From contig JBBRCE010000060.1 in the NCBI GenBank assembly GCA_038205115.1, forward strand, positions 1 to 30,228: DNA of 30,228 bases, written 5' to 3'. Within the stretch, counting starts at the first letter, position 1. Each line of letters begins with the position of its first letter. The position numbers were made by a program, and so were the translations under genes. The notes below the pieces were generated by a model. That model did not search any database. It was not told where the DNA came from and saw only the letters and a list, made by a program, of their open reading frames with translations. The stretch is from JBBRCE01 sp038205115. GTDB taxonomy: Bacteria > Planctomycetota > Planctomycetia > Pirellulales > JBBRCE01. Of the stretch, positions 7,950 through 16,639 are shown in pieces.

Positions 7950-9232
7950 GCGTTTCGACTCCCAGCCGCGCGCGTGGAAGCCTGTGATAAACGCGGCGCT
8001 CGCTGGGCCAGCACACCACGGTAGAATTCCGCCATGCCGGCGGCCATGCTGCGATCCGAAAACTCTTCGCGGTGTCGGCGCGACGCCGCTTGTCGCAGCG
8101 ACTGTCGCTGAACATCGTCTTCGAACAACTGTTGCAGCGTGCGGGCCAGGTCGTCCGCGTCGCCCGGCCGAAACAGCAAGCCATTTTCGCCATCGACGAT
8201 CAAGTCTCGAATGCCATCCACACGGCTGCCAACGACCGGCACTCCGGCCGCCATGGCCTCCAGCACCGACATCGGCATGCCTTCGGCCAGCAAGCTTGGC
8301 AGCACAAAGGCGTCCATCTGAGCAAGCTCGGCATTCACATCGCTCGAAAAACCGACCCAGTCGATGGCGTCGGTTAGTCCCAAGCGAGCGACAAGCGCCC
8401 GAACTTGTCGCTCGTGGTCGGGAAATTGAAATCGGCCCACCGCACGCAACCGCACGGGCAAGCCGGCGTCGCGGAGTTTGGCCACGGCTTCGATCAACAC
8501 CTCTTGACCTTTACGCGGCCGAAACATGGCCACCGTGCCAATCACCCAGGGATCGCCAGCCAACCGCTGCCGCGGCGCCATTTGCGCGGCTGGCACGCCG
8601 TTGCGGACCAGCGAAATCTTTTTTCGTGCGACGCCAATGCCCTCGGCGTATTGCCGCATCGTGTCCGACACCACCACCACCCCCGCAGTACGCCACAGCA
8701 TCAACCGTTCGCCCACGGCGTACAGCCAGCGCTGCCAGGCTTTGGCACCGTCGGTCACCGTTTGCAGATGCATATGATGCACCAGCGGCAAACCAGACAG
8801 CGTTGCTGCCGGACGAGCGATCATCAGCGCACGGTGCGAATGCGAATGCAGCAGATCGTAGCCTTCTTGTCGCGCTAATCGCGCCAGCGGCACGCAAGGC
8901 TTAAGATCGCCGCGACTCCGCATGGGCAGGCGGTAAAGCGGCACATGTTGCGCTTGGCAGGCGGCCGGAAATCGATCGGGCAGCACGCAAGCAAAACCCA
9001 CTTCGAACCCGAATTCCGGCAGACGCAGCGCCAGTAGGTCCATCACCCGCTCGGCGCCGGAATAGTCTTCGCCATTCATGACAAACAGCACGCGGGCTGG
9101 ACGTGCCGACGTATGGTCGTTAGAACTCGCTGCGCGCGGCGCGGATTCGAGCAAGGTTTGCGAGCACATGGTCGAGACGATCAATTGAGGCGAGTGACGA
9201 TGAAATTCGTGCGAAAAATCAGCACGCTCCAT
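7946..9232 (-). CDS. Glycosyltransferase family 4 protein
   Basis: A 428-aa enzyme when started at the ATG 9230-9232; a TTG two codons earlier and an ATG at 9167-9169 are alternatives. After about 45 polar residues the GT-B N-domain reads ARVLFVMNGEDYSGAERVMD, with the Gly-Ala-Glu loop common in GT4. YDLLHSHSHRALMIARPAAT and LPLVHHMHLQ follow. The donor-side domain contains VIGTVAMFRPRKGQEVLIEA, LRAVG and the E-X7-E motif in LAEGMPMSVLEAMAAGVPVV, then SRVDGIRDLIVDGENGLL. It differs enough from the adjacent GT4 to suggest separate linkages. It overlaps the end of the phosphoglycosyl transferase gene by 14 nt and the next glycosyltransferase by 4 nt. A role in building the repeat unit after the initiating sugar is inferred from the order. 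Confidence 0.9.
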   Translation of the reverse strand: MERADFSHEFHRHSPQLIVSTMCSQTLLESAPRAASSNDHTSARPARVLFVMNGEDYSGAERVMDLLALRLPEFGFEVGFACVLPDRFPAACQAQHVPLYRLPMRSRGDLKPCVPLARLARQEGYDLLHSHSHRALMIARPAATLSGLPLVHHMHLQTVTDGAKAWQRWLYAVGERLMLWRTAGVVVVSDTMRQYAEGIGVARKKISLVRNGVPAAQMAPRQRLAGDPWVIGTVAMFRPRKGQEVLIEAVAKLRDAGLPVRLRAVGRFQFPDHERQVRALVARLGLTDAIDWVGFSSDVNAELAQMDAFVLPSLLAEGMPMSVLEAMAAGVPVVGSRVDGIRDLIVDGENGLLFRPGDADDLARTLQQLFEDDVQRQSLRQAASRRHREEFSDRSMAAGMAEFYRGVLAQRAPRLSQASTRAAGSRNA

Positions 9233-10013
9233 GACCAACTAAAACCACCCACGGTGTGCGGGCTAACAGTTTCATGTCAAAGCGCAAACTTTGCCGGCGG
9301 ACATAAGACAAGTCCAGCGCCACCATCTGCTCAAAGTTCAACCGAGTCCGGCCGCTGACTTGCCACAGCCCCGTGATGCCCGGCTTGACCGACAGACGAC
9401 GCAGTTGCAGCGCGTGGTAGGCGTGGCCATGCCCTACAACCATCGGCCGGGGACCGACGAGCGACATCTGGCCCATCAGCACATTGAGCAGTTGCGGCAG
9501 TTCGTCGACGCTGTATTTGCGGAGATATTTTCCGAAACGCGTGATCCGCGGATCGTGCGGATTTTTGAACATCGCGCCACCGCGTTCGTTCTTGACGTTT
9601 TGCAGCCGGCGTTCGGCGTCGACAACCATCGTGCGGAACTTCCACATCCAAAACATGCGTCCGCACAGTCCTTCGCGGCGCTGCCGAAAAAACGGATTTC
9701 CCCGCGTGGTGACAATCAGCACCGCCAACGTGCCCAGCAGCAGCGGCGAAAGTAGCAGCATGGCCGCCGACGCGCCCAGAATGTCGCAAACTCGCTTGCC
9801 GATCAGATAGACCTTGGCAACGTTGCCGCCACGCGGGATGACCACCGTTGCGGCCGGTTTGAGATTGCCATCGCCAACAGCCACGGAACCACCCAGCGAC
9901 GCTCCGTCGGCGCCCGCCCAAATCGGCGGTAGGTGTAGCCGCGGACGGTGCATGACCAGTCGCGGTAGCATTTCGTCAAATTCCGGGGAATATTCGTCTT
10001 GAATCGAAATCAT
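9219..10013 (-). CDS. Initiating sugar transferase (polyprenyl-phosphate phosphoglycosyl transferase)
   Basis: A 264-aa monotopic PGT of the bacterial sugar transferase family. A polar N-terminus of about 65 residues precedes KRVCDILGASAAMLLLSPLL, the re-entrant membrane helix with its basic entry. The conserved core follows: WMWKFRTMVVDAE, a DPRITRFGKYLRKYSVDELP segment with the essential Asp-Glu pair, LLNVLMGQMSLVGPRP, and PGITGLWQVSGR. Such enzymes transfer a sugar 1-phosphate (often Glc, Gal or an N-acetylhexosamine) onto undecaprenyl phosphate and commit the cell to making the repeat unit. It lacks the four-helix N-terminal domain of long WbaP-type proteins, so it is of the short type, with an unusual soluble N-terminus. 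No strong Shine-Dalgarno is visible. A 185-nt gap separates it from the polymerase gene and may hold a second promoter. Confidence 0.92.
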   Translation of the reverse strand: MISIQDEYSPEFDEMLPRLVMHRPRLHLPPIWAGADGASLGGSVAVGDGNLKPAATVVIPRGGNVAKVYLIGKRVCDILGASAAMLLLSPLLLGTLAVLIVTTRGNPFFRQRREGLCGRMFWMWKFRTMVVDAERRLQNVKNERGGAMFKNPHDPRITRFGKYLRKYSVDELPQLLNVLMGQMSLVGPRPMVVGHGHAYHALQLRRLSVKPGITGLWQVSGRTRLNFEQMVALDLSYVRRQSLRFDMKLLARTPWVVLVGHGAC

Positions 10014-10100
10014 GCCTGCACTCGCTTCGCAGAATCGCTGCTAATTTGCCCGGATTGCCAGATCGGGCCGTTGCCCGCAATCGGTAAAATCTCGTTGACT

Positions 10101-10128
10101 GTAATATCTTGCCTAAATTGCCAGTCTA
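10101..10128 (-). promoter_or_regulatory. Possible internal promoter before the sugar transferase gene
   Basis: On the minus strand TAGACT (10123-10128) and TATTAC (10101-10106) lie 16 nt apart in the AT-richer part of the 185-nt gap. Each matches four of six consensus bases. The match is modest and planctomycete promoters are poorly defined, so this is a weak call. Confidence 0.25.
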
Positions 10129-10198
10129 AAAATAACCTCGCTAGCAACGGCAGTCAACCGACTAGCTAGGCAATTTCCGTAGTTTGGGTTCGCGCTTT

Positions 10199-11620
10199 CT
10201 ACGTCCTGCCGACGGCATTTCGTGGAGGCTGGCGATGGCCTTGGACCGCTACATCCAGAAAAATGGGCTTCGGCGCTGCGACCATTGATCGCCACTGGCC
10301 AACGGCGGCGGAGCAGCAACCGGCCACGGTGAAAAAGATCATGTGGCAGAGTTTGGTGTGCGAAACGTCGTGGAACATGGCGTTGGAGACAAAGATCGCC
10401 AAAACGCACAAATACAACAGCGCGAGCGTCCGCGCCCAAGCCGGAGCCGCCACGTCGCTCCATAGTCGCCAGGCGTCGCGCGTCCAGCGCCAGAGTACGA
10501 ACATGATCAGTGAAAATCCGACCAAACCGGTATCCACCAAGATCGACAGAAACAAGTTGTGGTGCATCATGCCGCGGGCCATTTCCAGCCGCAGATCGCT
10601 GCTGCGATCCGACAAATAGTCGTTCTTGTCAAACGAGTACCGTCCGAGTCCGCAACCGAGAATCGGATGGTCCTGAAACATCAGCCACGAGACATAGGCC
10701 ACCGGCGGCCGCAACGCGGCGGACACGCGCGTGCCTTCGGATGATGTATCGCGTTTGAAGCCTTCCAGATCGCTCTTTAAGACCAGCCCGCCAAGCATCG
10801 CGGCCATCACGCTGGCCGCCACGAACCAGCCGCGCCAATGCCGGGGAAGTTGCACGCTGAGCAGAATGGTCAAGGCGGACAGCGCGCCGATCCAAATGCT
10901 GCGCGTGTAGGTAAAGTAGAGTGCGGCCAGAAAAATTGGCGTCAGGGCGGCCAGGCACATTCGTCCGAGCGAACTCAATCGCGGCCAGAGCAACCACGCG
11001 CCCACCAGGCAAACGCTGGTCATGAACCCCGAAGCAACCGAATCCAACAGCGGCCCGCGCGCACGGCCAAAGTGCGTGTCGATCGATGGATCGCCAATGT
11101 AGGCGGGCCAGATGAGTGGCGTGACGCGCAGAATCTCCAAGACACCGGTCACCGAGAGATAAACGCCAAACAGGGTCATCGTGGCCAGCAGCATTTTGGT
11201 TTGCCGCTCGCTCCAAACCGATTGCCGTGCAATCCAGTAGAGCATGGCCGGCGTCATCCAGCCCACTGCCCAACGGAAGTGCGGCAACATCATCATCGGC
11301 GGCGTAAAACCCACCGACGGTTGATCGAAGGTGGTGATCGTAATCAGCGCCAGAAACGCCAACAGCGACCAATCGGCGGCCGTCATCGGCAAATTGGCGG
11401 TCAAGCCACGCTGCTGCTGGACGAAATACGCAATCAGTAAAATCGCCAGTACCGCATGTCCCAGTTCGAACGCGCCCAGGCCCAGATTGACGGTCCGCAA
11501 TCCCAGGCAAGCGATGGTGAACAGAAACAGCAGGCAGCCTTGCGAGAGCGAGCCGCGCAGCACAAACACGGCGGACCAAATCCCGCCCACCAACGCCAAA
11601 AGGATCAACAAAGCCGTCAT
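10199..11620 (-). CDS. O-antigen polymerase/ligase-like membrane protein (Wzy/WaaL family)
   Basis: A 473-aa protein with about 11-12 predicted helices. It starts with MTALLILLALVGGIWSAVFV. The Wzy_C-type region is recognisable: FLAALYFTYTRSIWIGAL, a tight helix pair, then a large periplasmic loop holding PILGCGLGRYSFDKNDYLSD and MMHHNLFLSILVDTGLVGF. The Arg of the YTRS segment and the HN dyad before the L-x-x-x-x-D-T-G-L-x-G motif are hallmarks of these polymerases and ligases. The family either polymerises undecaprenyl-linked repeat units at the periplasmic face or ligates glycans to lipid or protein; context with flippase and chain-length genes favours polymerase. The C-terminal 30 residues are polar. 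It follows the chain-length gene by 18 nt and is likely co-transcribed with it. Confidence 0.85.
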   Translation of the reverse strand: MTALLILLALVGGIWSAVFVLRGSLSQGCLLFLFTIACLGLRTVNLGLGAFELGHAVLAILLIAYFVQQQRGLTANLPMTAADWSLLAFLALITITTFDQPSVGFTPPMMMLPHFRWAVGWMTPAMLYWIARQSVWSERQTKMLLATMTLFGVYLSVTGVLEILRVTPLIWPAYIGDPSIDTHFGRARGPLLDSVASGFMTSVCLVGAWLLWPRLSSLGRMCLAALTPIFLAALYFTYTRSIWIGALSALTILLSVQLPRHWRGWFVAASVMAAMLGGLVLKSDLEGFKRDTSSEGTRVSAALRPPVAYVSWLMFQDHPILGCGLGRYSFDKNDYLSDRSSDLRLEMARGMMHHNLFLSILVDTGLVGFSLIMFVLWRWTRDAWRLWSDVAAPAWARTLALLYLCVLAIFVSNAMFHDVSHTKLCHMIFFTVAGCCSAAVGQWRSMVAAPKPIFLDVAVQGHRQPPRNAVGRT

Positions 11621-11638
11621 GGAAATTGCCCAAATCGC

Positions 11639-13159
11639 TTACAGCGGCTGCGAGGAATCGCTCAGTCGCGAATGGGCAATCGGCGTGGCAGGCTGCACTC
11701 CGTTGCCGGTCAGGGCCGGAGTTTCGCGCGTGATTCGCCGGAAAATCACTTCGTCTGGCGGCGGCAGGTCGGGCGTTAAATCAATCGCCGCGGCCAAATC
11801 TTCGCGGGCGCTTGGTCGGGGCGCGGCGGTGAGTACCAACACGCCCAGGCCCACCAGCGCTCCGCCTAACACGCCGATGACATACAGCAGCGGGCGGTTG
11901 GGCAGCACCGGCCGAATGCCCAGTTCAGGCGCGTCCTGCGGTTCGACCAAACTGGCTTGTTCCGAACCAGCGAGCGAAGCTTGGGCGTCGGTCCAGGCGC
12001 GCTGCGATTCCTCCAGCGTCTTGGTCCGATGCTTCACGTCGTTCGACAATCTGGCGTATGGAGCGCGCAAGCTGGCCAGACGGTTCAAACGCTGCTGCAC
12101 CTCGCTCTGTTGTGCGGCCAACGTTTGCACACGGCTTTCGGCATATTTGATGTCCGCATCGAGCCCCACCAAGGCGGTTTGCAATTCGCCATCGATACTC
12201 TTGCTGATTTCTTCGACGGCCGCTTTGGCGCTGTAGACTTGCGGATGGTCTGGGCCATTCACACTTTGCACTTGTGCCAGCCGAAGTTGAGCATCGAGCA
12301 GACCGTCCTTCAGTTTTCGCAGCGACGGCTGAGATTCCAACAGCCGGTTCGGCATGGCCGCCAGCCGCTTGTTGTCGGTTTTGGTGGCTTGCAGCATCTG
12401 CCGCAGATCGAGATTGGCACGCCGCGATTGATCCGCCTGCCGCATTTCGGTATTCAACTCGACCAGTCGCTGCCGCAAGTCGCTGTTGTTGGAGAGCGAC
12501 TCGCTGAGAATTCGCAACTCGGCCAGATCGCTGCCCACATCTTGTTCCATGGCGGCGAGCGCGGCAGTCGAAGCCGTCAACGCTTGATCGTTCAGGTCAA
12601 CGGCTTTGCTCAATTCGTCGCAAATGCTGGCGTAGCGGCTGTGGCGAATCTTACGAAACCGCTGCTGCATTTCTTGGCCGATCACGGCCGTCAACGCCAC
12701 GGCTCGCAGTTTGTCGGGATCTTGAGCTTTGACGAAGATTACTTCCGTCGTGCCAAATTCCGCGCCCTTGGGCGGAACCATTTTCACCAGCGACTGCGTG
12801 GCATACACATCTTTTGCGCTGGGCCATTTCTCCAAATCGCCGTCAAAGTCCTCTGGTGGGCCGACGCGGGTGAGCGCGGATTGCAGCAGCGGCGCGGTCT
12901 TGATCAGTTCTTGCAGCGTTTCTTCGGTGGCCTTGAGCTGCTCAATGTGCATGAACTTGCCCTGCTCATTAGCTGGCCCCCAAGCGTCGTTGCGCACCGT
13001 GAAGAGTTGACTGGCCTCCCAGTATTCGGGCCGAATCGTAGCGTAGGCGGCCACGCCGGCCGCAATTAAGACCATTGGCAAGCAGAACCGCAGCGGGCGC
13101 CGACGGAAATTTGCCCAGATATCGCCCAACAGCACGGGATGGTATTGACTAGCTTGCAT
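11639..13159 (-). CDS. Polysaccharide chain-length determinant-like protein (Wzz/GumC/PCP type, without kinase)
   Basis: A 506-aa protein with the PCP layout. A short cytoplasmic N-terminus (HPVLLGDIWANFRRRPLRF) leads to helix 1 (FCLPMVLIAAGVAAYATI) and a periplasmic region of about 370 residues. That region is largely coiled coil, including long Gln/Leu/Ala-rich stretches around residues 190-260 and 330-390. Helix 2 (LLYVIGVLGGALVGLGVLVL) is preceded by the Pro-rich GIRPVLPNRP typical of the family. The 60-residue cytoplasmic tail has no Walker A or tyrosine cluster, so this is not a Wzc-type autokinase. Such proteins set polymer length and, in GumC/BexD-like systems, link to outer-membrane export. 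It is the first gene of the EPS run, preceded by an AT-rich intergenic region with inverted repeats. The start ATG has only a weak AGGG upstream. Confidence 0.85.
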   Translation of the reverse strand: MQASQYHPVLLGDIWANFRRRPLRFCLPMVLIAAGVAAYATIRPEYWEASQLFTVRNDAWGPANEQGKFMHIEQLKATEETLQELIKTAPLLQSALTRVGPPEDFDGDLEKWPSAKDVYATQSLVKMVPPKGAEFGTTEVIFVKAQDPDKLRAVALTAVIGQEMQQRFRKIRHSRYASICDELSKAVDLNDQALTASTAALAAMEQDVGSDLAELRILSESLSNNSDLRQRLVELNTEMRQADQSRRANLDLRQMLQATKTDNKRLAAMPNRLLESQPSLRKLKDGLLDAQLRLAQVQSVNGPDHPQVYSAKAAVEEISKSIDGELQTALVGLDADIKYAESRVQTLAAQQSEVQQRLNRLASLRAPYARLSNDVKHRTKTLEESQRAWTDAQASLAGSEQASLVEPQDAPELGIRPVLPNRPLLYVIGVLGGALVGLGVLVLTAAPRPSAREDLAAAIDLTPDLPPPDEVIFRRITRETPALTGNGVQPATPIAHSRLSDSSQPL

Positions 13160-13216
13160 TGCGAAAGACCCTGCAACATGACGCTTTTTGGCCTTCCGTG
13201 ACCGACGTATTTTAAA

Positions 13217-13250
13217 TAATCGGAATATCTACCATTAACCTCCCCGATTA
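13217..13250. promoter_or_regulatory. Inverted repeat upstream of the EPS operon (inner)
   Basis: TAATCGG (13217-13223) and CCGATTA (13244-13250) are perfect 7-bp arms 20 nt apart, lying 58 nt upstream of the chain-length gene in an AT-rich stretch. It could be an operator or 5'-UTR structure for the EPS run; no clear -35/-10 pair is found there. Confidence 0.35.
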
Positions 13251-13263
13251 CCTAAGTCAATCA

Positions 13264-13340
13264 ATTTGACAGTCGGATGGATGCTCGAAATTACCGTAAA
13301 GATAAAATATGATTGGCTTTAAGCCATTCGACTGACAAAT
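13264..13340. promoter_or_regulatory. Long imperfect inverted repeat upstream of the EPS operon (outer)
   Basis: ATTTGACAGTCGGATGG (13264-13280) is repeated in inverse orientation at 13324-13340 with 15 of 17 positions matching. The 43-nt interval is AT-rich and contains a small palindrome, TGGCTT-T-AAGCCA. The two 17-bp arms look like paired binding sites for a dimeric regulator between the EPS operon and the divergent glycosylase gene. No regulator gene is adjacent. Confidence 0.4.
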
Positions 13341-13383
13341 CGGAAATCTGCCCAGATTCACTTGCCAGCCGTCGCGGTTTTGG

Positions 13384-13415
13384 TTGACATGGACTTCGCG
13401 TAGGTCGGCTAAAAT
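13384..13415 (+). promoter_or_regulatory. Weak candidate promoter for the uracil-DNA glycosylase gene
   Basis: A perfect TTGACA (13384-13389) is followed by TAAAAT (13410-13415), 39 nt before the start codon. The spacer of 20 nt is longer than the usual 16-18, so the pairing is doubtful. Confidence 0.3.
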
Positions 13416-13453
13416 GCGGTGTCAACTGCCGTAGTAACGGATCGGAGGTGCTA

Positions 13454-14146
13454 ATGCCAAACGCAATGGACGATTTAAACCAACGCATCATCCAGTGCGA
13501 GCGCTGCCCAAGATTGCGGAACTACTGCCGCGATGTGGCCCAAACAAAGCGTAAAGCCTTTGCCGATTGGCACTATTGGGGGCGTCCGGTACCAAACTTT
13601 GGCGATCCGCGAGCGCGGTTACTGGTTGTTGGGTTGGCTCCGGCCGCGCATGGCGCAAATCGCACCGGCCGCATGTTCACCGGCGATCGCAGCGGTCAAT
13701 GGCTTTACCGGGCGCTGCATCGAGCCGGTTTTGCCAACCAGGCCAGTTTCGAGCGCGCCGATGACGGTTTGCTGCTGCTGGATTGTGCCATTACCGCCGT
13801 CGCGCATTGTGCGCCGCCGGACAACAAGCCCAACGCAGATGAAATGGCGCAATGCGCGCCGCACCTCGAGCAGACGATCGACCTGCTGACGCCGCGCGTT
13901 TTTCTGGCGCTAGGGCAAATCGCCTGGCAGGCATGCGTCGATCAGTTTCGCCAGCGCGCGTGGCTGCGCGGCGCACGCCCAAAATTCGGCCATGGCGCGC
14001 GGGTTGAACTGGGCGGCCAGCGAGTACTGCTGGGGAGTTACCACCCCAGTCAGCAAAACACGTTCACCGGTCGGCTGACCGAAGCCATGCTAGACGCCGT
14101 CATCAATGCAGCGCGCCACATCGTGGCCGCGAATGAGCCAAAGTGA
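13454..14146 (+). CDS. Uracil-DNA glycosylase, family 5-like (UDGb, Fe-S)
   Basis: A 230-aa protein with GGAGG 5 nt upstream of the ATG; a second ATG four codons in is possible. Motif 1 is VVGLAPAAHGANRTGRMFTG, the active-site loop typical of UDGb rather than of family 4 (GEAPG-type). The later loop with catalytic-site His reads GSYHPSQQNTFTGRLT. Cysteines in CERC (residues 15-18) and further Cys residues in the first 25 and around HCAPPDNKPNADEMAQC are placed to bind a 4Fe-4S cluster. Family 5 enzymes excise uracil, hypoxanthine and other deaminated bases from DNA in base-excision repair. It is a single gene between the divergent EPS operon and the convergent kinase gene, whose stop lies 18 nt from its own; no terminator is visible between them. 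Confidence 0.88.
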   Translation: MPNAMDDLNQRIIQCERCPRLRNYCRDVAQTKRKAFADWHYWGRPVPNFGDPRARLLVVGLAPAAHGANRTGRMFTGDRSGQWLYRALHRAGFANQASFERADDGLLLLDCAITAVAHCAPPDNKPNADEMAQCAPHLEQTIDLLTPRVFLALGQIAWQACVDQFRQRAWLRGARPKFGHGARVELGGQRVLLGSYHPSQQNTFTGRLTEAMLDAVINAARHIVAANEPK

Positions 14147-14164
14147 AACGAGCGAATGCCGCTT

Positions 14165-16639
14165 TCAATCCGGATGCCAGGCCAGATCGTACATCACGCG
14201 TGGGCCAATTAGCGACTCCCAACGTTGACGCTGCGGTTCACTGAGAATCTGCTCGATCCGCGCCACCGTGCGGCGCATGGTGTTGGCTTTATCTTTTGCG
14301 TTCGGCGGATTGCGGCGCGTTCGCGAAGTCGCTGCGGGCTGTGGCCCCGTCGCAGGTGACGAGACCGCGCCGCTGGGTTCACTTTCGGCGGACGGCCAGA
14401 GCGTAAGTTCGTCGGACAAGAGCGAATACGGCTGATCGTCCAACCAACGTTCGCGCAGCGGCGACTCTTCAGCCGGCTGATCGTCGCGCCGCGGCTCATC
14501 TCGAGCCGCGCGGCGTGGCGGCTTGCCAGGCCGTTCTTCTTCGATAATGTCGTAAATCTGCTTCCGCTGCATCGCGGTGAATTCGAGCGCCGCGATAACT
14601 TCAGGGTTCTTGAACACAAACGGCCCTTGCTGCTGACGCGCAATTTGCAACGTGCGCTGCATTTGCGCAGGCGTTAGTAACGCCGCGATCGCCTGCTGGC
14701 GCGGCCGCAATCGATCGGCCAATTTGGCTTGCGATTGTTGGGGCGAAAGCGCGCCACCCACGCGGGCTTGCTCCCATTCTTGGGTCATCAGTCGCAATTG
14801 TCGCTCAAGCTGAAACCGTTGCCCGTCGGCGATCTGCAATTCTTGTTGAACGTGCGGATCGTTAAGCAACATCAACGGCGCGTAACCGGCCAGCACATCC
14901 AACTCTTCGACAATGCGGGCCACGCGCCGGGTCGAGGCCGATAACTCGGCCCGCAACGAAGGATCGTTATGCCCTTGGTCGAGAAAATCCTTATAGTACT
15001 CCAACGAGGCTTCGAGAAACTTACGCCGCAGTTGGTAGTTGCGAGGGCTGTTGGCCAACTCGTCTTCGCTTAATCGCGTGAACGAATCCACAGCCCGGCG
15101 CGCCTGCCGAAAACTTTCCTCGGCCGATTGTCGGGCTTGAATTTCTCGCTGGTAGCCGATTTTGGTTTTGGAGTGTTCGCGCAGAATCAGTAGCGCGCTG
15201 GCCAGCGACACCAAAAACGCAATCACCAGAAACACCGTGGCCGAAGCGACCAGCGGCCGATGCCGACGACGCCACCGCGCGGCGCGCTCCCGCCATGTCG
15301 GCCGACGGGCCAGAATCGGCCGATCGTCCAGCCAACGCTGTAGATCGTCGGCCATTTGCTGCGCGGTTTGGTAGCGCTCGCCCGCCGACTTGGCCGTGGC
15401 TTTGAGCAGAATCGTTTCCAACTCGCGTGGAATTTGCGGGTCAATGAGTCGTGGCGAAATCGGATCGTGTTCGAGAATTTGCCGCAACACAACTTGACGG
15501 TTTTCGCCGGCGAAGAAGGGTTCGAGCGTCAGCATCTCGTACAGCGTGACGCCCAGCGAATAAATATCCGTGCGATGATCCAGCACGACCCGCGCGCCGC
15601 TGACTTGCTCGGGACTCATGTAGCAGAGCGTGCCAATCATATCGCCCGTGCGTGTCAGTTGCGTTTCGGCCGACATGTGCGCCAAGCCAAAGTCCGCAAC
15701 CCACAGTTCGCCGCGCTCGTCCAAGAGCAAGTTGGCCGGCTTAACGTCACGATGCACCACGCCGCACTGATGGGCGTAGTCCAACGCGCGACCCGCCTGC
15801 CGCACGAGATTGGCCACCGTGCAAAAGTAGCCGCGTGGGTCAGAGTGTTTAACCGTCAGCACCGTGGGTCGCGCCGCCTGCTGCCCACGCAGGTCGTGCG
15901 TGTCGGCGGTGGGCGAGGCGTTCATTCCGGCCGCCGCTCGCGGGCTTTCCGCGGATTGAATTCCCGAACGTCGGGTTTTACCGCGCGCCGCGCGTAGTTG
16001 TTCGATCAGCGTCGAAATTGGGTAGCCGTCGATCAACTGCATGGCATAATAATGCAGTCCGCGCTCCACGCCGACCGCGTAGACCGGCACGATATTGGTA
16101 TGATGCAGTTGGGCCGCGGCTTGCGCTTCGGTCTTAAAACGCTGCAAATATTTTGGATCCAGCGAGGCGGCCAGCGGCAGAATCTTGACCGCCACCCGCC
16201 GACCGAGCGAAAGTTGCACGGCCTCGTAGACCACGCCCATCCCGCCGCGGCCGATCTCGCGCAGGATGCGAAAATCGCCCAGCGGCTCTGGCTGCGCCAG
16301 CGATGGCATGACGCCGAATTTGGGTTGCGGCAGATCGGACGCGCCATCGCCAAGTTCCTCGCCAAAGTCAGCGCCAAGTACGTCGACAGGATCGCTCGGA
16401 ACAGGAATGGCACGTTCGCCAGCGGCGCGCCACACCATTTCCAAACCGGCCAGACAGTTCGACAGTTCCGGCCCCAAATCGGCGTGCCGACTCAAAAACG
16501 CGCTGCGAGAAATCGGGCGACCGCTCTCGACCGCTGCCAGATATTCCTGCATGGCTTGAGCGATGCGTGGATCATCCAGCGGATCGTCGGACGCTTCGAA
16601 ACGCGATTCAATCCGCGTCTGGCGTAGCATTCGACTCAT
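14165..16639 (-). CDS. Membrane-spanning Ser/Thr protein kinase paired with an ECF sigma factor
   Basis: An 824-aa protein. The start ATG (16637-16639) overlaps the sigma-factor stop (ATGA). An N-terminal region of about 115 residues precedes a Hanks-type kinase domain: IGRGGMGVVYEA (P-loop about 129-140), VAVKIL with Lys 152, HRDVKPANLLL (296-306), ADFGLA (315-320) and MSPEQ. A basic stretch (RERAARWRRRHRP) leads into one membrane helix, VASATVFLVIAFLVSLASAL (about 464-483). The C-terminal third of about 340 residues is predicted outside the cytoplasm. It is helical and Gln-rich, with LSPQQ, LTPAQMQ and LSEPQRQRW segments reminiscent of LTxxQ (Spy/CpxP-like) repeats. All catalytic residues are present, so it should be active. 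ECF-kinase pairs of this kind are well known in planctomycetes; phosphorylation of the sigma factor or a partner is an inference. Confidence 0.9.
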   Translation of the reverse strand: MSRMLRQTRIESRFEASDDPLDDPRIAQAMQEYLAAVESGRPISRSAFLSRHADLGPELSNCLAGLEMVWRAAGERAIPVPSDPVDVLGADFGEELGDGASDLPQPKFGVMPSLAQPEPLGDFRILREIGRGGMGVVYEAVQLSLGRRVAVKILPLAASLDPKYLQRFKTEAQAAAQLHHTNIVPVYAVGVERGLHYYAMQLIDGYPISTLIEQLRAARGKTRRSGIQSAESPRAAAGMNASPTADTHDLRGQQAARPTVLTVKHSDPRGYFCTVANLVRQAGRALDYAHQCGVVHRDVKPANLLLDERGELWVADFGLAHMSAETQLTRTGDMIGTLCYMSPEQVSGARVVLDHRTDIYSLGVTLYEMLTLEPFFAGENRQVVLRQILEHDPISPRLIDPQIPRELETILLKATAKSAGERYQTAQQMADDLQRWLDDRPILARRPTWRERAARWRRRHRPLVASATVFLVIAFLVSLASALLILREHSKTKIGYQREIQARQSAEESFRQARRAVDSFTRLSEDELANSPRNYQLRRKFLEASLEYYKDFLDQGHNDPSLRAELSASTRRVARIVEELDVLAGYAPLMLLNDPHVQQELQIADGQRFQLERQLRLMTQEWEQARVGGALSPQQSQAKLADRLRPRQQAIAALLTPAQMQRTLQIARQQQGPFVFKNPEVIAALEFTAMQRKQIYDIIEEERPGKPPRRAARDEPRRDDQPAEESPLRERWLDDQPYSLLSDELTLWPSAESEPSGAVSSPATGPQPAATSRTRRNPPNAKDKANTMRRTVARIEQILSEPQRQRWESLIGPRVMYDLAWHPD

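Noticed and set aside
11957..13069. Open frame of 370 codons antisense to the chain-length gene
   Set aside because: The minus-strand protein has a clear family architecture; the antisense product has none.
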